Assembly: GCA_023101725.1 (NCBI GenBank)
Contig: JALJCO010001098.1
Coordinates: 682,001-746,000, forward strand
Origin: Atherinomorus stipes
Lineage: Eukaryota > Chordata > Actinopteri > Atheriniformes > Atherinidae
Reading direction: 5' to 3'
DNA: 64,000 nt
The position numbers were made by a program, and so were the translations under genes. This document shows, in pieces, positions 23,040 to 36,119 of this stretch. The notes under the pieces are model-generated. The model was given only the letters and a program-made list of their open reading frames with translations. It searched no databases and was not told the DNA's origin. Each line of letters opens with the position of its first letter. Position 1 is the first letter of the stretch.

Positions 23040-26000
23040 TTGGTCTTTTCAACATGGGAGTCTATGGGGATGTTTTGGAGCCCCAAGCGGGTGAAGAACT
23101 GCAATTATTTAATTCAACTTCCGGGCTTCAGTCTTTTCCAGCGGAGTTTGTCCCTTGGTGTTCAAACATGGCAGCCTGCTGCTTTCCAGTATGGTAGAGG
23201 TGACATGCACAGCCTAATTTCCCAGTCAGGATTAATAAAGTAAGAAAATATTATAATTATTAATGATCTCACCATTAAACAGCTCTGTACAATGTCTGCT
23301 GAATGACTGGTTTGTCACAGCTCAGATAAAGAAAGAGCAGCTCAATTTTTTTTCCCCCCCTATCAATTCATAGAGCTTTCAGATGAGCGGGCTGTAAGAA
23401 ACAGAAGCTTTATTTAGGCGTTTCAAGTAGAGTGACAGGAAGTCTACAGGCATGTTACATTTAAGCATGTTCACCTTTTTAATGCAGAACCCCAAATTAA
23501 AATTCTGAGCAATCTTGACATGCATTTTTTAAGAGTTAGCGTGAACGCTTATGATCACATCGTTATTGTGAAGCACAGACATAAAAAAAAAAAAAACTGC
23601 TCCAGTAAATCTTTGTCCTACAGAATATGTGAAATCTGATTTTATTTCTGATGATATGACCAATTTTTTTGCCTCAGTCAGTCAACAAGATTATCTGTTT
23701 TACTGCTAGTTTTCCCCTTCTGCTAATGCTTGATAAAAATAGATTTGTTGTTGTGATGGATGATGACGCATGATTTCTTGGCCAAAGGGGACATAAAACA
23801 GAGAGTTTAAGAACAACTGCCACATTTCATAAAATTTATATCCACTGCAGCCTAATATAGATATGCACATGCAGAGAAAACAGTTGAAAATGGAACAAAA
23901 AATGTGCTTTGAAATGCATAAAAATCGTGATGCAAAAGACACATGCTTGCATGAGCTTGATTACAATGTGGATTTAAAATGCACTTTTTGTAGTCATCTT
24001 TATTTCAGTGCCCATCTTCAGAGTGGAGTGGGTCTAATGGAGCCTTGGAGACTCTAACCACTGTTTTTTTTTCTCTCCGCTCTTTATTGTCTCTGAGGTC
24101 ATTTTCCCTCTCTTACTTCCTTCTCAATTTTTATCCCAGTCCCTCTGTCTCTTCTGTCTCATTTTCTCAATTTCATTGTCTCGTCTCTCTCGTTCATTCC
24201 TCTCCTGTGGCGATCTGTCCCCTCCAACTTCCTCCGAGAAAATGAAAATGCGGATCCATTCAATTAACTCATCAGTCCCCTTCTTCCCGCTCCCTGCTTG
24301 ACTCCCCCCCCCCACGCACACCAAATATTCCCCAGCTTTCACCACATGAAAGCCAGTCCAACCACGCAATGCCATCCTAACAGTTGTATCATACATCACC
24401 TGCCTCTGAAACGGTTGTGGCAGTAATTGATGCCGCACCAGGCTGCAGCCACACAAAGGCTGCAGCTCTGCCTTTGTTTCCTGAATGAAATTGGACCATT
24501 AGGGAGGAAAACTTCTGTGCTTAAACATCCCTCATGAATTGCTAAAAAGAGGCTAAATTTGAAGAGCACACTCAAAGGTAAGAATTTCCCTGACGCCTGA
24601 GTGTTCTCCGATGGTTAGATGACTTTTTTGTTCATCGGCCTCGCCTGGAGCCGCCCGGTGCTTCTCTCCGCTGTTTTTCAGCCGTCATAATCAGATGCTG
24701 GAAGACGAGGAACAGCAGAGTGAGCGTCCACTAACCAGAAATGACCTGATGGTGCTCCTGTCTGGTTTGTTTGTTTAAAAATAGCTTTACCTTTTTTTCC
24801 TCCCAGACTCTAGCTCTCTTTCCTTTGCTTTTATCTGTCATATATCATCTCTCGCCACACAGCGAGGGTTCAGAATCTATAACAGAAAAAAATAGATTTG
24901 AGTGGCATTTATTTTCATGTAGAGATTTTTTCCCAGTATATCAGCCAGACAGTCCTTATCAAATATGCTCTTATCTTGCTTTGTTCTAAAAGAGTCTAGT
25001 AAAGCTGTAATTGACTCAGACAGTCTGTATTGTGGGTAGCTTGACCTCTGCATTGTTTGTTATCATCTCTCGGGTCATGAGTGTCAGAAAAATTATTCAA
25101 ATAATAGAAGGATGCCCTATCATATCCAGGATAAACAGACGACTGATGTACACTGATTATCTCTGTCCAAACAGCAAACTTTGTCTTCCATCTTCTGATG
25201 CTAATACTATTGTTTTATAAGACAGTAGACAATGTCAGAGACCTGGAATGAAGACGTTTAGGACCAAAACCTTCGTTCCCAGAAAGAAATGATCCATAAT
25301 GGATAATAACAGGGTAAAAAAGGTTGTCTTTAAAGCGAGAAAAACCAAAAAAGCTCGGATCCAAGCCTCGACAACAACACATTAAGTATTAAGAGGAGAT
25401 ATATTGACGGTTTCCGAACAGCACATTAGTGGTCTGTGTTGCTTAGAATAAAAATCTTTCAGAGATGCAGCCAGAAAACGGCTTTGAAGAAAGCAGAGGA
25501 TACAGGATGTGAAGATAGTTTGGAGTCTTTTTTCTTTGCAAATGTATAGCTGGAGCCAACAGCTCAGCGAAAAAAAGGAAAACAAATGGGGGCACAATTA
25601 GCCTGGCTCTGCCACGGGGCAACTAAATTTGCCTCTCTGCACCATTAAAGCGCTTAATGAATAGTTAGAATGTAAATTTTCAGTCTTGGGGAAAGTAAAA
25701 CAAGAAAGTGGGTGTCTGTGGGTGGGGGTGGGGAAAGCATCCCATACTAGCTTGAATAGCATGTTTAGTTCACTTCTTATATTTTTTATACTCCCAGTCC
25801 TGGATATATAATCCCTAGATGCTCATATGTTCCCGGTTAATTCTGCAGAAGAGTGACTTCATTAGCTGTTTTTCTTCTGTAATTAAGTCTTATAGGTCTA
25901 ATGTGCTTGGAATTAAGTTCATGCTTAATTACCTCAGATCTGTTTCCATCTGATTTTAAGGTGAAATCACTTTCGCTGTCACTTTCGTTGACATGCTGCC

Positions 26001-27411
26001 AGGTGGTTGCTAACATTAATCAGTTTGTCCAGTAATGAAAGACGGGACACAAAGGAGCTGGCTTACCTTCAGGAAGTAGTGGAGTTGTGCATGAAGCCCA
26101 TTTTCAGCAGAATGAGAGCACTATAGTGTGCCATAGAGGAAGGAAGAAATTAGTCATCACTCGGGAATTCTGGGATAGCGCTGCCATGTTGCATGAACAA
26201 ACTCAGTAGTGAATGGACCAGTTAAGTCTGTGACTGCGTCTACGTTCTGTCGGTACATCTGCGTTTGTTAGATTTTGTGCTGCTGTGTCACCTGTTGTTC
26301 CACTGCCGCAAAAAAGTAAATGGAGAACTTTTTCATAGATTTCCAGCTTGAAAGCAGAAAGAAGGAGACCAAATCCCGAAGATAACGTCCGTCATGACAG
26401 CGCATCGTGGTGAAAGCAGCCTGCGGGCTGACTGGGCTCCGTCAGTCCCTCTGAAATGAAACTTTGCATCACGTAACATCACGTTAAGCATCATCTCACT
26501 TCCCTCTGATCAGGCCTGATTATTATTATTCAGCAGCAGCAGAACGACCTATTTTCTACAGTCTACAGAGAACAACCGAGCTGCAGGTTCTGAGGCCACA
26601 ATTGGTTACCATGGCAACGTGTCACAACGAGAGATATTAAATAATCTGCTCAGTCGCTTCTTGTGGAAAAACTTGTGATTTTAATGGCAAAAAACCAGCA
26701 TTAATGTGTCAATAATTGACTAAACATTTATTTCTTTCGTATGTGACAATGGTATAAGCAGAATAATACCCTTTGAAATGTCATTAAATTGATTAATTTC
26801 TCATAGTGGACATATCATCGGGCATTATAACTCACGTAATTCCTCATTATTAGTGTCTGGAAACTCATCTAAAGTTCAGGACAAACTCGTCATCAGTAAT
26901 AATTCAGCTAATGCCCAGTAGTGCTTTAGCTTTCGAAGTTTAATTTCACTTTCTTCTGAGTAAATCATTGTTGTTGTTCGGAGGTTTAATACCTGGAGCT
27001 GCTGCATTCGTCTCCTGGTTAATTGTTTGCGAGCTTCGTGGGATTTGTAAATCCAAAACTGGTCTGATTTGTTGGCACTTACACCACAAACCAGACGGGA
27101 AAAAAAACATCAGCAAAACGCAGTGGTGGGAGTGAGTCCATGTCCTGGCTGTAACTGCTTCGCTGGATTAAATATGGATCTGGGTTGGAAATTATTGCCA
27201 TTTTTATCGTAACGGTTTCTTGCCTCTGTGGATTAATTCTCCTGGTAAATCGTGTCCCTATTTTAGACTTGAGCATATTTTTAAATTTCTTCAAACTGGA
27301 ACTCAGTCTCAACAACAAACTCAGGTAAATAGGTAAACATTCAACCAGCATGGTGGAGAACCCCCACAATGCAACACGGCATCAGCTTTCTTCCTTTCTC
27401 TATATGCAGCC
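23040..27411. other. long non-repetitive stretch without a supported gene
   Basis: No C2H2, kinase, receptor or other family signature was found in any frame. The longest frame (24124-24456, minus, 110 codons) ends in a low-complexity Arg/Glu/Asp segment and lacks splice context. Homeodomain-like TAATTA/TTAATTAC words cluster at 25,860-25,950. It could hold regulatory DNA, which cannot be judged without cross-species alignment. Confidence 0.4.
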
Positions 27412-28530
27412 CAGGGACGTAACCATTATCTCAGAAGTGAGGGGGACAAATTTATCGTTCGTGATTTATCGTTCTCTTGCATTCAGTTGCACCTTTCCTT
27501 AGTGGCTAAAAAAACACATAATCCCCAACAGCCAAAGTACACCACCAGGGGACCTACTAGGCTAGTTCTTTAAACTATATACTAAAAACAAATCCATAGT
27601 TTTAGTTGTCAAACTCTAGTTGAGTTGATACAATGGCTCCGGTTACATGATGTTTTTTAATTCAGAATGAATTATTCCAAATTGAATAATTTGGAATTGC
27701 ATTCTTCTTCTTCATGTTTACGTGGTAATAGTAATTCCAAATTAAGGTTTACATGGAAAACACATTTATCGAATTCTGTTTTAGATATGGGGGGTGGGGA
27801 AGGGCTCTGATTGGACAGAGGGCAGGCGTTATGTATGTACGTCCATTTACGTCTACCCAGAAATACACAGACAGCAATTCCTGCTCCTTTTTGTTTAGAC
27901 TACGACATAAAAAACACCTAACAACACAGATTTTAACTGTATTTTGATTGTAGCTCTGTAGCAGCAGCTCGACACTAACATGCTTCTTCTTTTCTGCCGG
28001 CTGGCACAAGTTCAACCCTTCCACAAGCGCCATAATAACAGGACAAGGAAGGAGCATGCGAAGAACAACAGGAATGAACAGAGTGGAATAACCATTTACA
28101 TTACAGGCAATTGATTTTATTTCAGAATTAAAAGAGGAATAAACCAACCGCTTAGTTTGGAATTAAATTTTATTTGGAATTATTGTTTTCACTCAGAATT
28201 AGGGGTATAAGTGGTCTTCCTAAAGTAGAATTAACTTTTATTCAGAATTAAAGAGGAATTGAAGCTCCCATTTAAACACAGTCAAAGACAAGTTCTGCCC
28301 AGAAATTAAAGAGGGTTGAGTTTAAATAATAAACTAACTAGCAAGTCATGTAACAGAGGTAACAACATTTGAATTATTGTTAATTACTGTAGTTTAGCAT
28401 ATTGATATGCTAAACTACAACTCTGGAAGACACATTAATGCATGCTAATAACAGATTTAACTGCTGTAATGGCTGAAAAAAGTGCAGGGGACATGTCCCA
28501 CATGTACCCCGCATCCATTACGCCCATGGT
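27412..28530. mobile_element. probable composite DNA transposon
   Basis: The left end CCAGGGACGTAACCATTATC and the right side CATTACGCCCATGGTGCAGC read as loosely inverted termini (GGGCGTAA type). Both adjoin GGGGACA words (GTGAGGGGGACAAATTTAT and GCAGGGGACATGTCCC). Inside, 27,640-28,280 contains many GAATTAAA and AATTCAGAATT words bounded by GGTTACATG and CATTTAAAC, which suggests a second nested element. Confidence 0.5.
28389..28418. repeat. perfect 14-bp palindrome with 2-bp centre
   Basis: GTAGTTTAGCATAT, then TG, then ATATGCTAAACTAC. A short AT-rich hairpin or cruciform candidate. Confidence 0.9.
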
Positions 28531-29249
28531 GCAGCCCTGTCTAGTGAATAAAGGGGTTAGGGAGAAGAGAGTACATGCAGACACAGCCACACTCATAGCA
28601 AGCAGTCATTTGAGTTTGAAACTCTGGATATATTTATTAAAATGAAATAAATATTTACTTTATAGATACACAAAAATTGATGAAAACAATTATTTATATA
28701 TATGCTATAAAAATTTGGTAAAAGTATTCCTTTTATTCTGCACCCTTCTAGACGTTCTGTGGATGTATTATTCCTTTTGTTTTGATGAAAAAGTTGAAGC
28801 CATCACCTTTACCTGGCCAGGGGACATGCTTTACAAACACTGTTAAAGAAAATAAAAGTGAATATCATAAGTCTTATTTATACACTTGCAAGTGACCTTT
28901 GTTATTAAATATGCCTGTGCGCCTACAGCTACTGTTTCAGCAGCTACTCTGAGCCATGATTACTTGTTTTTCATTGATTTTTTTTCACTAATTAATTATT
29001 TGATTGAGTTGAAAATTGTATCAAGCATCCATAAAAACTCCAGGGATAATTTGCAATGAAACATTCATTGCTCAACGCTTTGCAAACAAGCAATCAAGAA
29101 TGAATTAATAGCTCCGTGACTTTGCACTTAAATGCAAACACATTTCATATTAGCGTAGTATTTAAAGTTTCTTTTCCAGAAGTTACGTGATCCTGAAGAT
29201 CCTTCTAAAAAAATATAAAAAACTTAAGAGCTGGGAGACTTGGCATGCA
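28531..29249. other. no gene recognised
   Basis: AT-rich with several A-runs. A 67-codon plus frame overlaps the preceding element and has no features. Confidence 0.5.
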
Positions 29250-29760
29250 TTTACTTATTTAGCAAACATTTTTATCCAAAGTGACTTAAAAGTGAGATAC
29301 TGATGCATCAGCATGGTAATAAAACCCTGCAGCAAGCTTTAATTATTAAATCTAACTAAAGGACAGAGCACAAGGAGAGTATGAAATGTAAAGTGAGGAT
29401 GATTGTGTCTGTAAGAGAAGAAATGTTTACGATTCTTGAAGGCAGTGAGGGATGCACTGGTTGTAAAAGCATCACAGAACCACAGATGAGATCTAGCTGG
29501 ACTGAGACTGTCTTGTAGAGGGTGCCCATAGAAAACTTTGGTCTTGACAGAAATGCAATAGCTGAGAAAGGACAGAAATCCATCTGACTGAGCTTGAATA
29601 GCTGGTTGAAGACCCTGCAGTCAGCATTAGTGACTTGAATTTGATTTCAGCTGCTGTGGGAAGCCAGTCGAGGTCAATCAGTGGTGAAGCTATGCGTCTT
29701 TTTTTGACTGATGAAACACCAGGATCCAGATGCATAAAACCGTGTAGTTTCATGACTAAA
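29250..29760. repeat. dispersed teleost repeat with TTTATCCAAAGTGACTTA motif
   Basis: It starts CATTTACTTATTTAGCAAAC, then TTTTTATCCAAAGTGACTTA, a word repeated widely in fish genomes. Later, GTTGAAGACC and GCTGTGGGAAGCCAGTCGAG, near ATGAAACACCAGGATCCAG, match the body of such repeats in minus orientation. I cannot classify it to a named family. Confidence 0.5.
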
Positions 29761-30471
29761 AGTGTGTGTTTGCAGAGAGGCAGACATGTGCATTCACATT
29801 CTTTGTTCAGAGTAAAGGACTCTGCAGAAGTGAAAAACCATCAGCTGTTACAAAGACTGTATTAGAGCTATGGGCAGAGGACCAGCAACCTTTGCCCCGT
29901 CTGTAACAGATAAACATGCTGTACAGTCTTGCATGAGCTTGATAATCAGGAGGGAGACACTACTATAGAGGTGGACCTTTGCGTGCATGTAGGCTGTTTT
30001 CTTTAAAAGCCTTTGATTGTACCAGTGAGGTGCAGATTTCTGGGCAGGTTAAATAATCTGATTTGTCTATTTAAGGACTACATACCAACTCAGTTAATTA
30101 AGTTTTTTATATTGGAGCTGAAAAGAAACTATAAAGATGCTCAAAGAGTACCTCTGTATCCGAGTTACTTCACACTGACTAAACAAGCATGATCCAGTTT
30201 TATCCAAACAGGAGGCCAACAAGGCTGTGAGATGATTCTAAAGTAGCTACTGTATGGCATGAAGATGCAACCAAACTTAAGTAGAAAATATAAGAAGGAA
30301 ACTGACTTTTTTATAAAGAGAAGGTACACAGATGAGGCCAAGACCAACCCCAGCAGTTCCCAAACATGGAGCTAGCCGCATGAGGATCCAATGTATGGTG
30401 CCATTGATCCCCTTACAGCCACATCCAATGGGCTTAAAAAAGATGCAGCAGTCATCATATATTTGATAAAG
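29761..30471. other. no gene recognised
   Basis: Only short frames on both strands; no repeat ends visible. Confidence 0.5.
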
Positions 30472-31784
30472 TAGGGTTGGGAATATCGATACCCTGGAGT
30501 CGATACTTTAATACCTGCCAGACAAAATATTGGAATCAATACTTTTTTGAGTGTTGACTGTAAAAATACCAAAACATCATCATCATCACTAACAGTAGCA
30601 GCATCATCATGATTTCTGATTGGCTACCACCATCATGTGACACAGGAGCAAGAATCTGGCTGTTTTCACATCATTTTATTGCCTAAAACTCTCAGACGTG
30701 AAAATAAATTGCATGTTTTGTTCAATGCAGGTTATTGCACATTATGTTTTTAGTAAATTCATGATATTATGATTACATTTTATATTTGAACATTTTCCAC
30801 TGAATAAATTTCAAGGATTCATTTCTTTTTTTACAACCTGGACCTTATTTCTAGGAGTTTATATGTGCATTTACTCATCGGTAAAATTTTTGCATTACTT
30901 TCAGCCCTTCGGAAGATATTATGTTGGCTCGCCCTTCGTGTACATCCAGTATAATGGCGGAGACAGGGCAGTCACTATATAAGACATTACCTGGAGCAAA
31001 ACTCCCAGATTTTCACCAATACTTTAAGTAGAATGAACGAACTAGTACTATTATCCCGTGAGTCCAGATTTGGCTTTCCGTAAGTTATCAGGGTGTTTTA
31101 CACACTTTTCAGAGCCGCGCGTTCATGATGCGCGCTTCCGTAGTACAGCTGAGACGAACAGCTCGCTACTCAGACAACAACAACACAATTTGTGAAACTC
31201 TGAACTCACAGGACAATAGTACTCATTCTTTTGTTCATTCTACTTAAAGACCTTTGTTTTGTTTGTGTTGGACGAAAACGAGATGGCTCATCTCAAGGGG
31301 TTTATCCAAATAAAGAAATTTCAAATAAAAGCATTGATGAAATGAAGGAGTTTTACTGCAGATAATGTCTTATATAGAGGCTGCCCCGCCTACGCCATTT
31401 TACTGGATGTACACCGAAGGGCGACTCAGCGTAATATCTTCCCACTTCACCGGTGAGTAAATGCACACATATACTCCTAGAAATAAGCTTCATGTTGAAA
31501 AAAAGAAAGTTATCCTTTAAATAATCTTAACCTGTACTTAAGTTATTTGATCATTGAAAGAAGTTTTTAATCTTATCTTTAATTTACTTATCAATATAAT
31601 TTATGATTCTTTCAAAAGCATTTTTCTTTTCTACTTCTGTTCTGAAGTTTTGCTTGCATTCAAGATATTAATGCAAACTGTAAAATCATGAGATTTTCTT
31701 TTAAGGACCAAAGATATTGGTGTCAATGAAAAAGTACTATAAACTACTGGTATTGTGTTGTATTTTGGTATCACCCATCCTTAT
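30472..31784. mobile_element. hAT-like element with target duplication, split by a nested element
   Basis: Left end TAGGGTTGGGAATATCGATA and right end GGTATCACCCATCCTTA are inverted. Flanks TGATAAAG (30464-30471) and TGATAAAT (31785-31792) form a 7/8 target duplication. Without the nested TTAA element (30811-31520) it would be about 600 bp. Its left 300 bp are also found, rearranged, at 35,868-36,119. Confidence 0.8.
30811..31520. mobile_element. TTAA-type inverted-repeat element nested in a hAT element
   Basis: Arms of about 200 bp are inverted copies: the left arm holds CTTATTTCTAGGAGTTTATA, the right arm ACTCCTAGAAATAAG, with similarity running outward through an A/T-rich stretch to TCAAGGATTCATTTC on the left and GAAAGTTATCCTTTAA on the right. 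The right end keeps TTAA; the left has TCAA. The inner parts of the arms (CGCCCTTCGTGTACATCCAG and CTGGATGTACACCGAAGG) are also inverted. Confidence 0.75.
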
Positions 31785-33758
31785 GATAAATTAATCCAGT
31801 TTTGAAGAAAATACTTTGTTACGTTTCAGGAAATCAGAAAAGTATGCATGATCTACATACTGTACGTCTCCAAACATCACCAACCTACACGCTGTGATCG
31901 GTAATTTTCAAATGGTTTTAAGAAATTTTGTGTTTAAAATTTATCTGTCACATATTTTCCTTTGAGAATCAAAATTTTATGGGATTAACCAAAGTAAAAT
32001 TTAGTGCGACACAAAGCCAATCTCAACAGGGAGACACTGGTACATTTGTCTTCTTGTGGGTGCTGATATAAACGTTTTTGGTTTATGGTTTCATCTTTTC
32101 ATCTTGGACCTCGAGTCTAATAAAGATTGATTTAAATTAAACAGAGCTGATGTGCAAACAAAGCCGTAAATTTTGCTTCTACTGAGGAGGAGATTGTGTT
32201 TGCTTGTGAGAGTTGCTGTAATTTTCTTCTCTGCGACCTGTTCGCTGACTTTCCTCTCACAGACCATAAACAGATACATGTAGTATTTTCTATAAACATG
32301 ACAAAGGTAAAACAGGAGCTTCACCAGCCATTTTTAACCACTTAGAGAGAACAGTGATTTTCTCCATATCCTCTGGACACTCATTCTCCTGCAGCCCTCT
32401 TTCACTTCTCCAGCTGCGAGTTACATGTGATTTATTTGTGTGAGCAACAACCACAGAAAAGCCCATGCTGATTTGTCCAGAACATTGTCAGGAACATGTG
32501 CATGTTTGGAAACAAGGGCGGGAAATATCTGCCAGAAACCCGTAGTGAATGCTGCAAACTTTTGAATTTCCTGCTCTGGAACATCCTTAGAAAATCTCAG
32601 GACTGCAGCATATGAGTGGAAACTGCTTTAAAGGTGAGCTGTAAAGATCATCAACATCTGTGGCCAATGGAGGCATAAATGTTCTAGCATAGTCATCTCA
32701 CTTCATGCAAAGAAAGACTCGTTAGAGATGCAAATGCCCTGCAGGTTCATCATAGTCTGTATGTTAATCACTTTCTGAAATAATATAATGTCTGTCTCCC
32801 CTCAAGGAAAACGTGTAATGTGCCAATCTCCGGGCTAAAACTGTTAGCAGTACATGATGGTGTGAGCTCTATCCAGATCCTTCTATAAATAAAAGAAGGC
32901 ATTTTAGAGAAACATCGTTGCTAATGTTGTGCATGCTGAGGATATATTGTCCCTCTAAGCTGTTTGTTTCTGAGTTTACGGCTCCAAACCGCTTCACTGC
33001 AAATATCCTGCAGCAGTTCATCCTGAATGCTGGCATACTGTAATTGCCACAGAGACGTGTCCTCCACCTTAGCACCTCAACAGGCCTGAAACAGTCACTG
33101 TTAACCAACCAGAACAGGGTATACTGGACACCAACTGGGATTCTTTCATTACCTTTTCCTCTCTTCCACAAATCAAACTCATCTGTCCTCCAGTCCATTT
33201 TCAACAAAACACACATAAAAGATGTCAAAATAAAGAAATAACCTGCAGCTTTAGCTAAATATCACAGATTGATGATAAAAAAAGAAATCTGAGGGAGGAC
33301 TTGCCCTTTCGATAATGAATTATTTTTAACGTGTTTAGCCTTGGGTTTCTTTGTCTTGCTAATTTGCTGATGTCCCCTGCACAGGAAGGCCATGTTTCTG
33401 CCTCACAGGAAAGTAGCTTCTAAATCAGAGCGTGTAGTGAGAGTCTCTCGAGACGTGCTCGACAGAACTGCTAAATCACCCGGGGTTCTGATTCTGCTGA
33501 TCCTTCCTCTGGATCAGTGCACTGATGCAAATGTCTGTCCCTGCATTAACCTAACTGACATTTGTTTTGGTTTTTTAAGTGATTTTGTGGCCATTTTACA
33601 TTTTGATGGTGTTAGTGATAAGATGTTTGGAAATTAGAGACAAAAGGGTCAAAGGATTGATTTGCCATGAGAATGTCCCAGTTCTCTCTTCTCTTTCACA
33701 TGAACGCTCTTCAGTGTGGTTTTTCTGCACCAGATGAACCAGAGTCCACGAGAGCAAA
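31785..33758. other. no gene recognised
   Basis: The longest frame is 119 codons (32869-33228, minus), with no recognisable domain and with opposite-strand frames overlapping. Nothing supports an exon. Confidence 0.45.
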
Positions 33759-33850
33759 GCAATTGGTTTTCAAAGTTTTTGAGCCACGACCCCCAAAATA
33801 ACGTACTTTGGTGTCTGTGAACCCCCCAACAGCTGAGTGGTTAATTGTGT
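33759..33850 (+). mobile_element. hAT terminus fragment
   Basis: The segment AATTGGTTTTCAAAGTTTTT followed by GAGCCACGACCCCCAAAATA matches the classical hAT Charlie-like end (CAGTGGTTTTCAAAG). The other end is not recognised. Confidence 0.5.
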
Positions 33851-34826
33851 GATATAATGCGTCATCCTGTAGCCATTCTTTTAATGTGAGGCTTGGAAAC
33901 TGTCTGAATCTTCATAAACAAGGAGGATAAAGTGGATCTTGACGGATGATGTTAACAGAATACCAAAATTCATCTTTTCTCACCAAAATAGGGCAAAATT
34001 CTGATTTTTAGACTAGCACCTGTAATAACTTTGTTTCTGGACACTCAATGATGAAAATAATGCATGTAAGGCCTGAAAACTTTCAGAAACTTCATAAATA
34101 AAGTAAATGTTTTCTGGTGTATTTGGTTCACTGCTGTGAAAAGGCACCTACACGCCCAAAATCAGCTTGTCTTACTGAGATAATGCCAAATTCAGATTTT
34201 ATAACATGGTAATAGTAATAATTTAGACATTTATGCATTAATTAAAAGATGGTGTTAATTTCTCATATGTATATATATATATATATTAAATTTATTTATT
34301 TATTTATTTATTGCAATAATGTGTTAATATTGATAGCCCCAAAGATTTGTTTGATAAATGTAGGCTCTATTTTTTTACCACAATGATCTGGCAATGCTTA
34401 AAAGTATCAAGTTTAGTTGCTACGTTCTTTATCAAGCATGTATATAGTAGGACCTGTCTGTTCATATTTGGAGGGAAAATATGTACTCCACAGTTATAGA
34501 AAATACCTGTCACAACCCATGACAGAAGTAAACACAAACCCATTACTCATCAGGCAGGTTTTCAAACAGGGAGGCCAAAAACAGAAAAATCCAAATAAAA
34601 CACTGAGCTGGGCGAAGTCTAAAAGCAAGATAAGATTGAAAATAGGGAAGTGATGAAAATGTCACAGAGGAAAGAAACAAATGACAAAAAAAAAACTGAA
34701 TAAAGTCATTATTTGAAAAAAAGTAATATGGGTGCATTAGTAACTGGGACCTGCAGTCCTGTTAAGACTTTTTATCCAAGAAGATTGTTTATGAAGGTAG
34801 ATGCTTAGGATGCATTCACAGTAAGG
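33851..34826. other. no gene recognised
   Basis: A degraded tandem similarity (AAACTGTCTGAATCTTCATAAA at 33,897 and GAAAACTTTCAGAAACTTCA at 34,075) suggests an old repeat. (AT)n and (TTTA)n short runs lie near 34,270-34,310. Confidence 0.4.
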
Positions 34827-34896
34827 ATAGACCGATATATCGGCCATCCGATGTATTAGGCCGATATTTGCGACGTGATATTGATGTCTGCCAGCA

Positions 34897-34962
<66 letters not shown>

Positions 34963-35214
34963 CAAGTTTTATGTTTTCATTTTATATTTGTTTACAAGTG
35001 CATTGTTTCTTTTTCAATTATTCATTTGGAGTGTTTTTTTTTTTTTTTTTTTTTTTAAAGTTGTAAAATCACTTTTCATTTTTTCCTTCATTAAATTAAT
35101 GTGGGAGTCAATTGGCCTGAAAAATCGGCAAGTGTATTGACCATTGGCTGAGGCTAATGAGAAATATTGCTATCAGTATTGGCCCTGAAAAAAATCTGTA
35201 TCGGTTGACCCCTA
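34827..35214. mobile_element. hAT-like element containing (AT)n and poly-T tracts
   Basis: Left end TAGACCGATATATCGGCC and right end CTGTATCGGTTGACCCCTA are inverted. The interior holds about 31 AT units (34,899-34,961) and a T-run near 35,033-35,056. The two Ile/Tyr-rich frames are artefacts. Confidence 0.65.
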
Positions 35215-35867
35215 ATTCAAACCAGCCTTCCTTTTAATTCAAATCCAAATCCATTTGCTTGGAAAGTCCCCAAGTCGTTTGGGGAATTGTGAATGTTGGT
35301 TTCCACAGGACATTCAAGGATTTCTCAAATATGTGTGAATGAGTCAAAATAACTCCTGGGGCATGTTTTATGAGGAGGGAATAGCATGATAACATCATAA
35401 AAAGCTCAAAAAAAGTCAATTTTGCATGTTACCCTCATGAAAAATGACTGAATCAGATTTGTGCGTACCCAGGATTGTCCCTCTCAGAAGTTGAAGCCTT
35501 TTGTGCACAAAGCTGCAACTTTGCACCTGCTTTTCAGATGTACTAAAACAAAAGCAAAAAACCAGCACAGCAATGCATCTCACGGTTGATAAATCGCCTT
35601 GCGAGAGCTAAATGAGAATATTTACATTTTTTTCCTCCCATTGCACGCACTTTTGCGTGTAAACGTCCCATATTGCATATTCATTGCAGAAAAAGTACTA
35701 AATAGATAAGACGTGCTATTTAGCACGTTTTAAAGACCAAACCCTTTTAGCTGTTAAGAGATCAGTTTGTACATTTTTTGCGTGTGCAGTGAGATTGCTC
35801 ACATTTTTATACACGCAAACCTTTGATAGATCCAGCTCAATGTGCAATAACTGCATTAAAGCACTGA
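35215..35867. other. no gene; short palindrome present
   Basis: Contains ACGTGCTATTTAGCACGT at 35,711-35,728, two perfect 8-bp arms around TT. The rest resembles a degraded repeat without defined ends. Confidence 0.4.
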
Positions 35868-36119
35868 AAAATACCAAAACATCATCATCACCACTAACAG
35901 CAGCAGCATCATGATTGGCTGCCACCATCATGTGACACAGAAGCTAGAATCTGGCTGTTTTAATATCATTTCATTGTCTAAAACTCTCAGAAGTGGAAGC
36001 AATTTACATGTTTTGTATCCGCACAGTGGTATGGCAACACTCAAAAAAGGATTGATTCCAATATTTTGTCTGGCAGGTCTCAAAGTATCGACTCCAGGGT
36101 ATCGATATGCCCATCCCTA
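35868..36119. mobile_element. rearranged half copy of the 30,472 hAT-like family
   Basis: AAAATACCAAAACATCATCA through GTGACACAGAAGC and TCTGGCTGTTTTAATATCA matches 30,570-30,720. Then CAACACTCAAAAAAGGATTG and GTATCGACTCCAGGGTATCG, ending CCCATCCCTA, is the inverse of 30,472-30,560. The terminal segment is therefore flipped relative to the 30,472 copy. Confidence 0.7.

Noticed and set aside
24124..24456. 110-codon minus-strand frame
   Set aside because: Crosses a poly-C run and a CT-rich tract; no domain, no splice signals, overlapped by frames on the other strand.
32869..33228. 119-codon minus-strand frame
   Set aside because: No recognisable motif or exon signals; length is within chance expectation.
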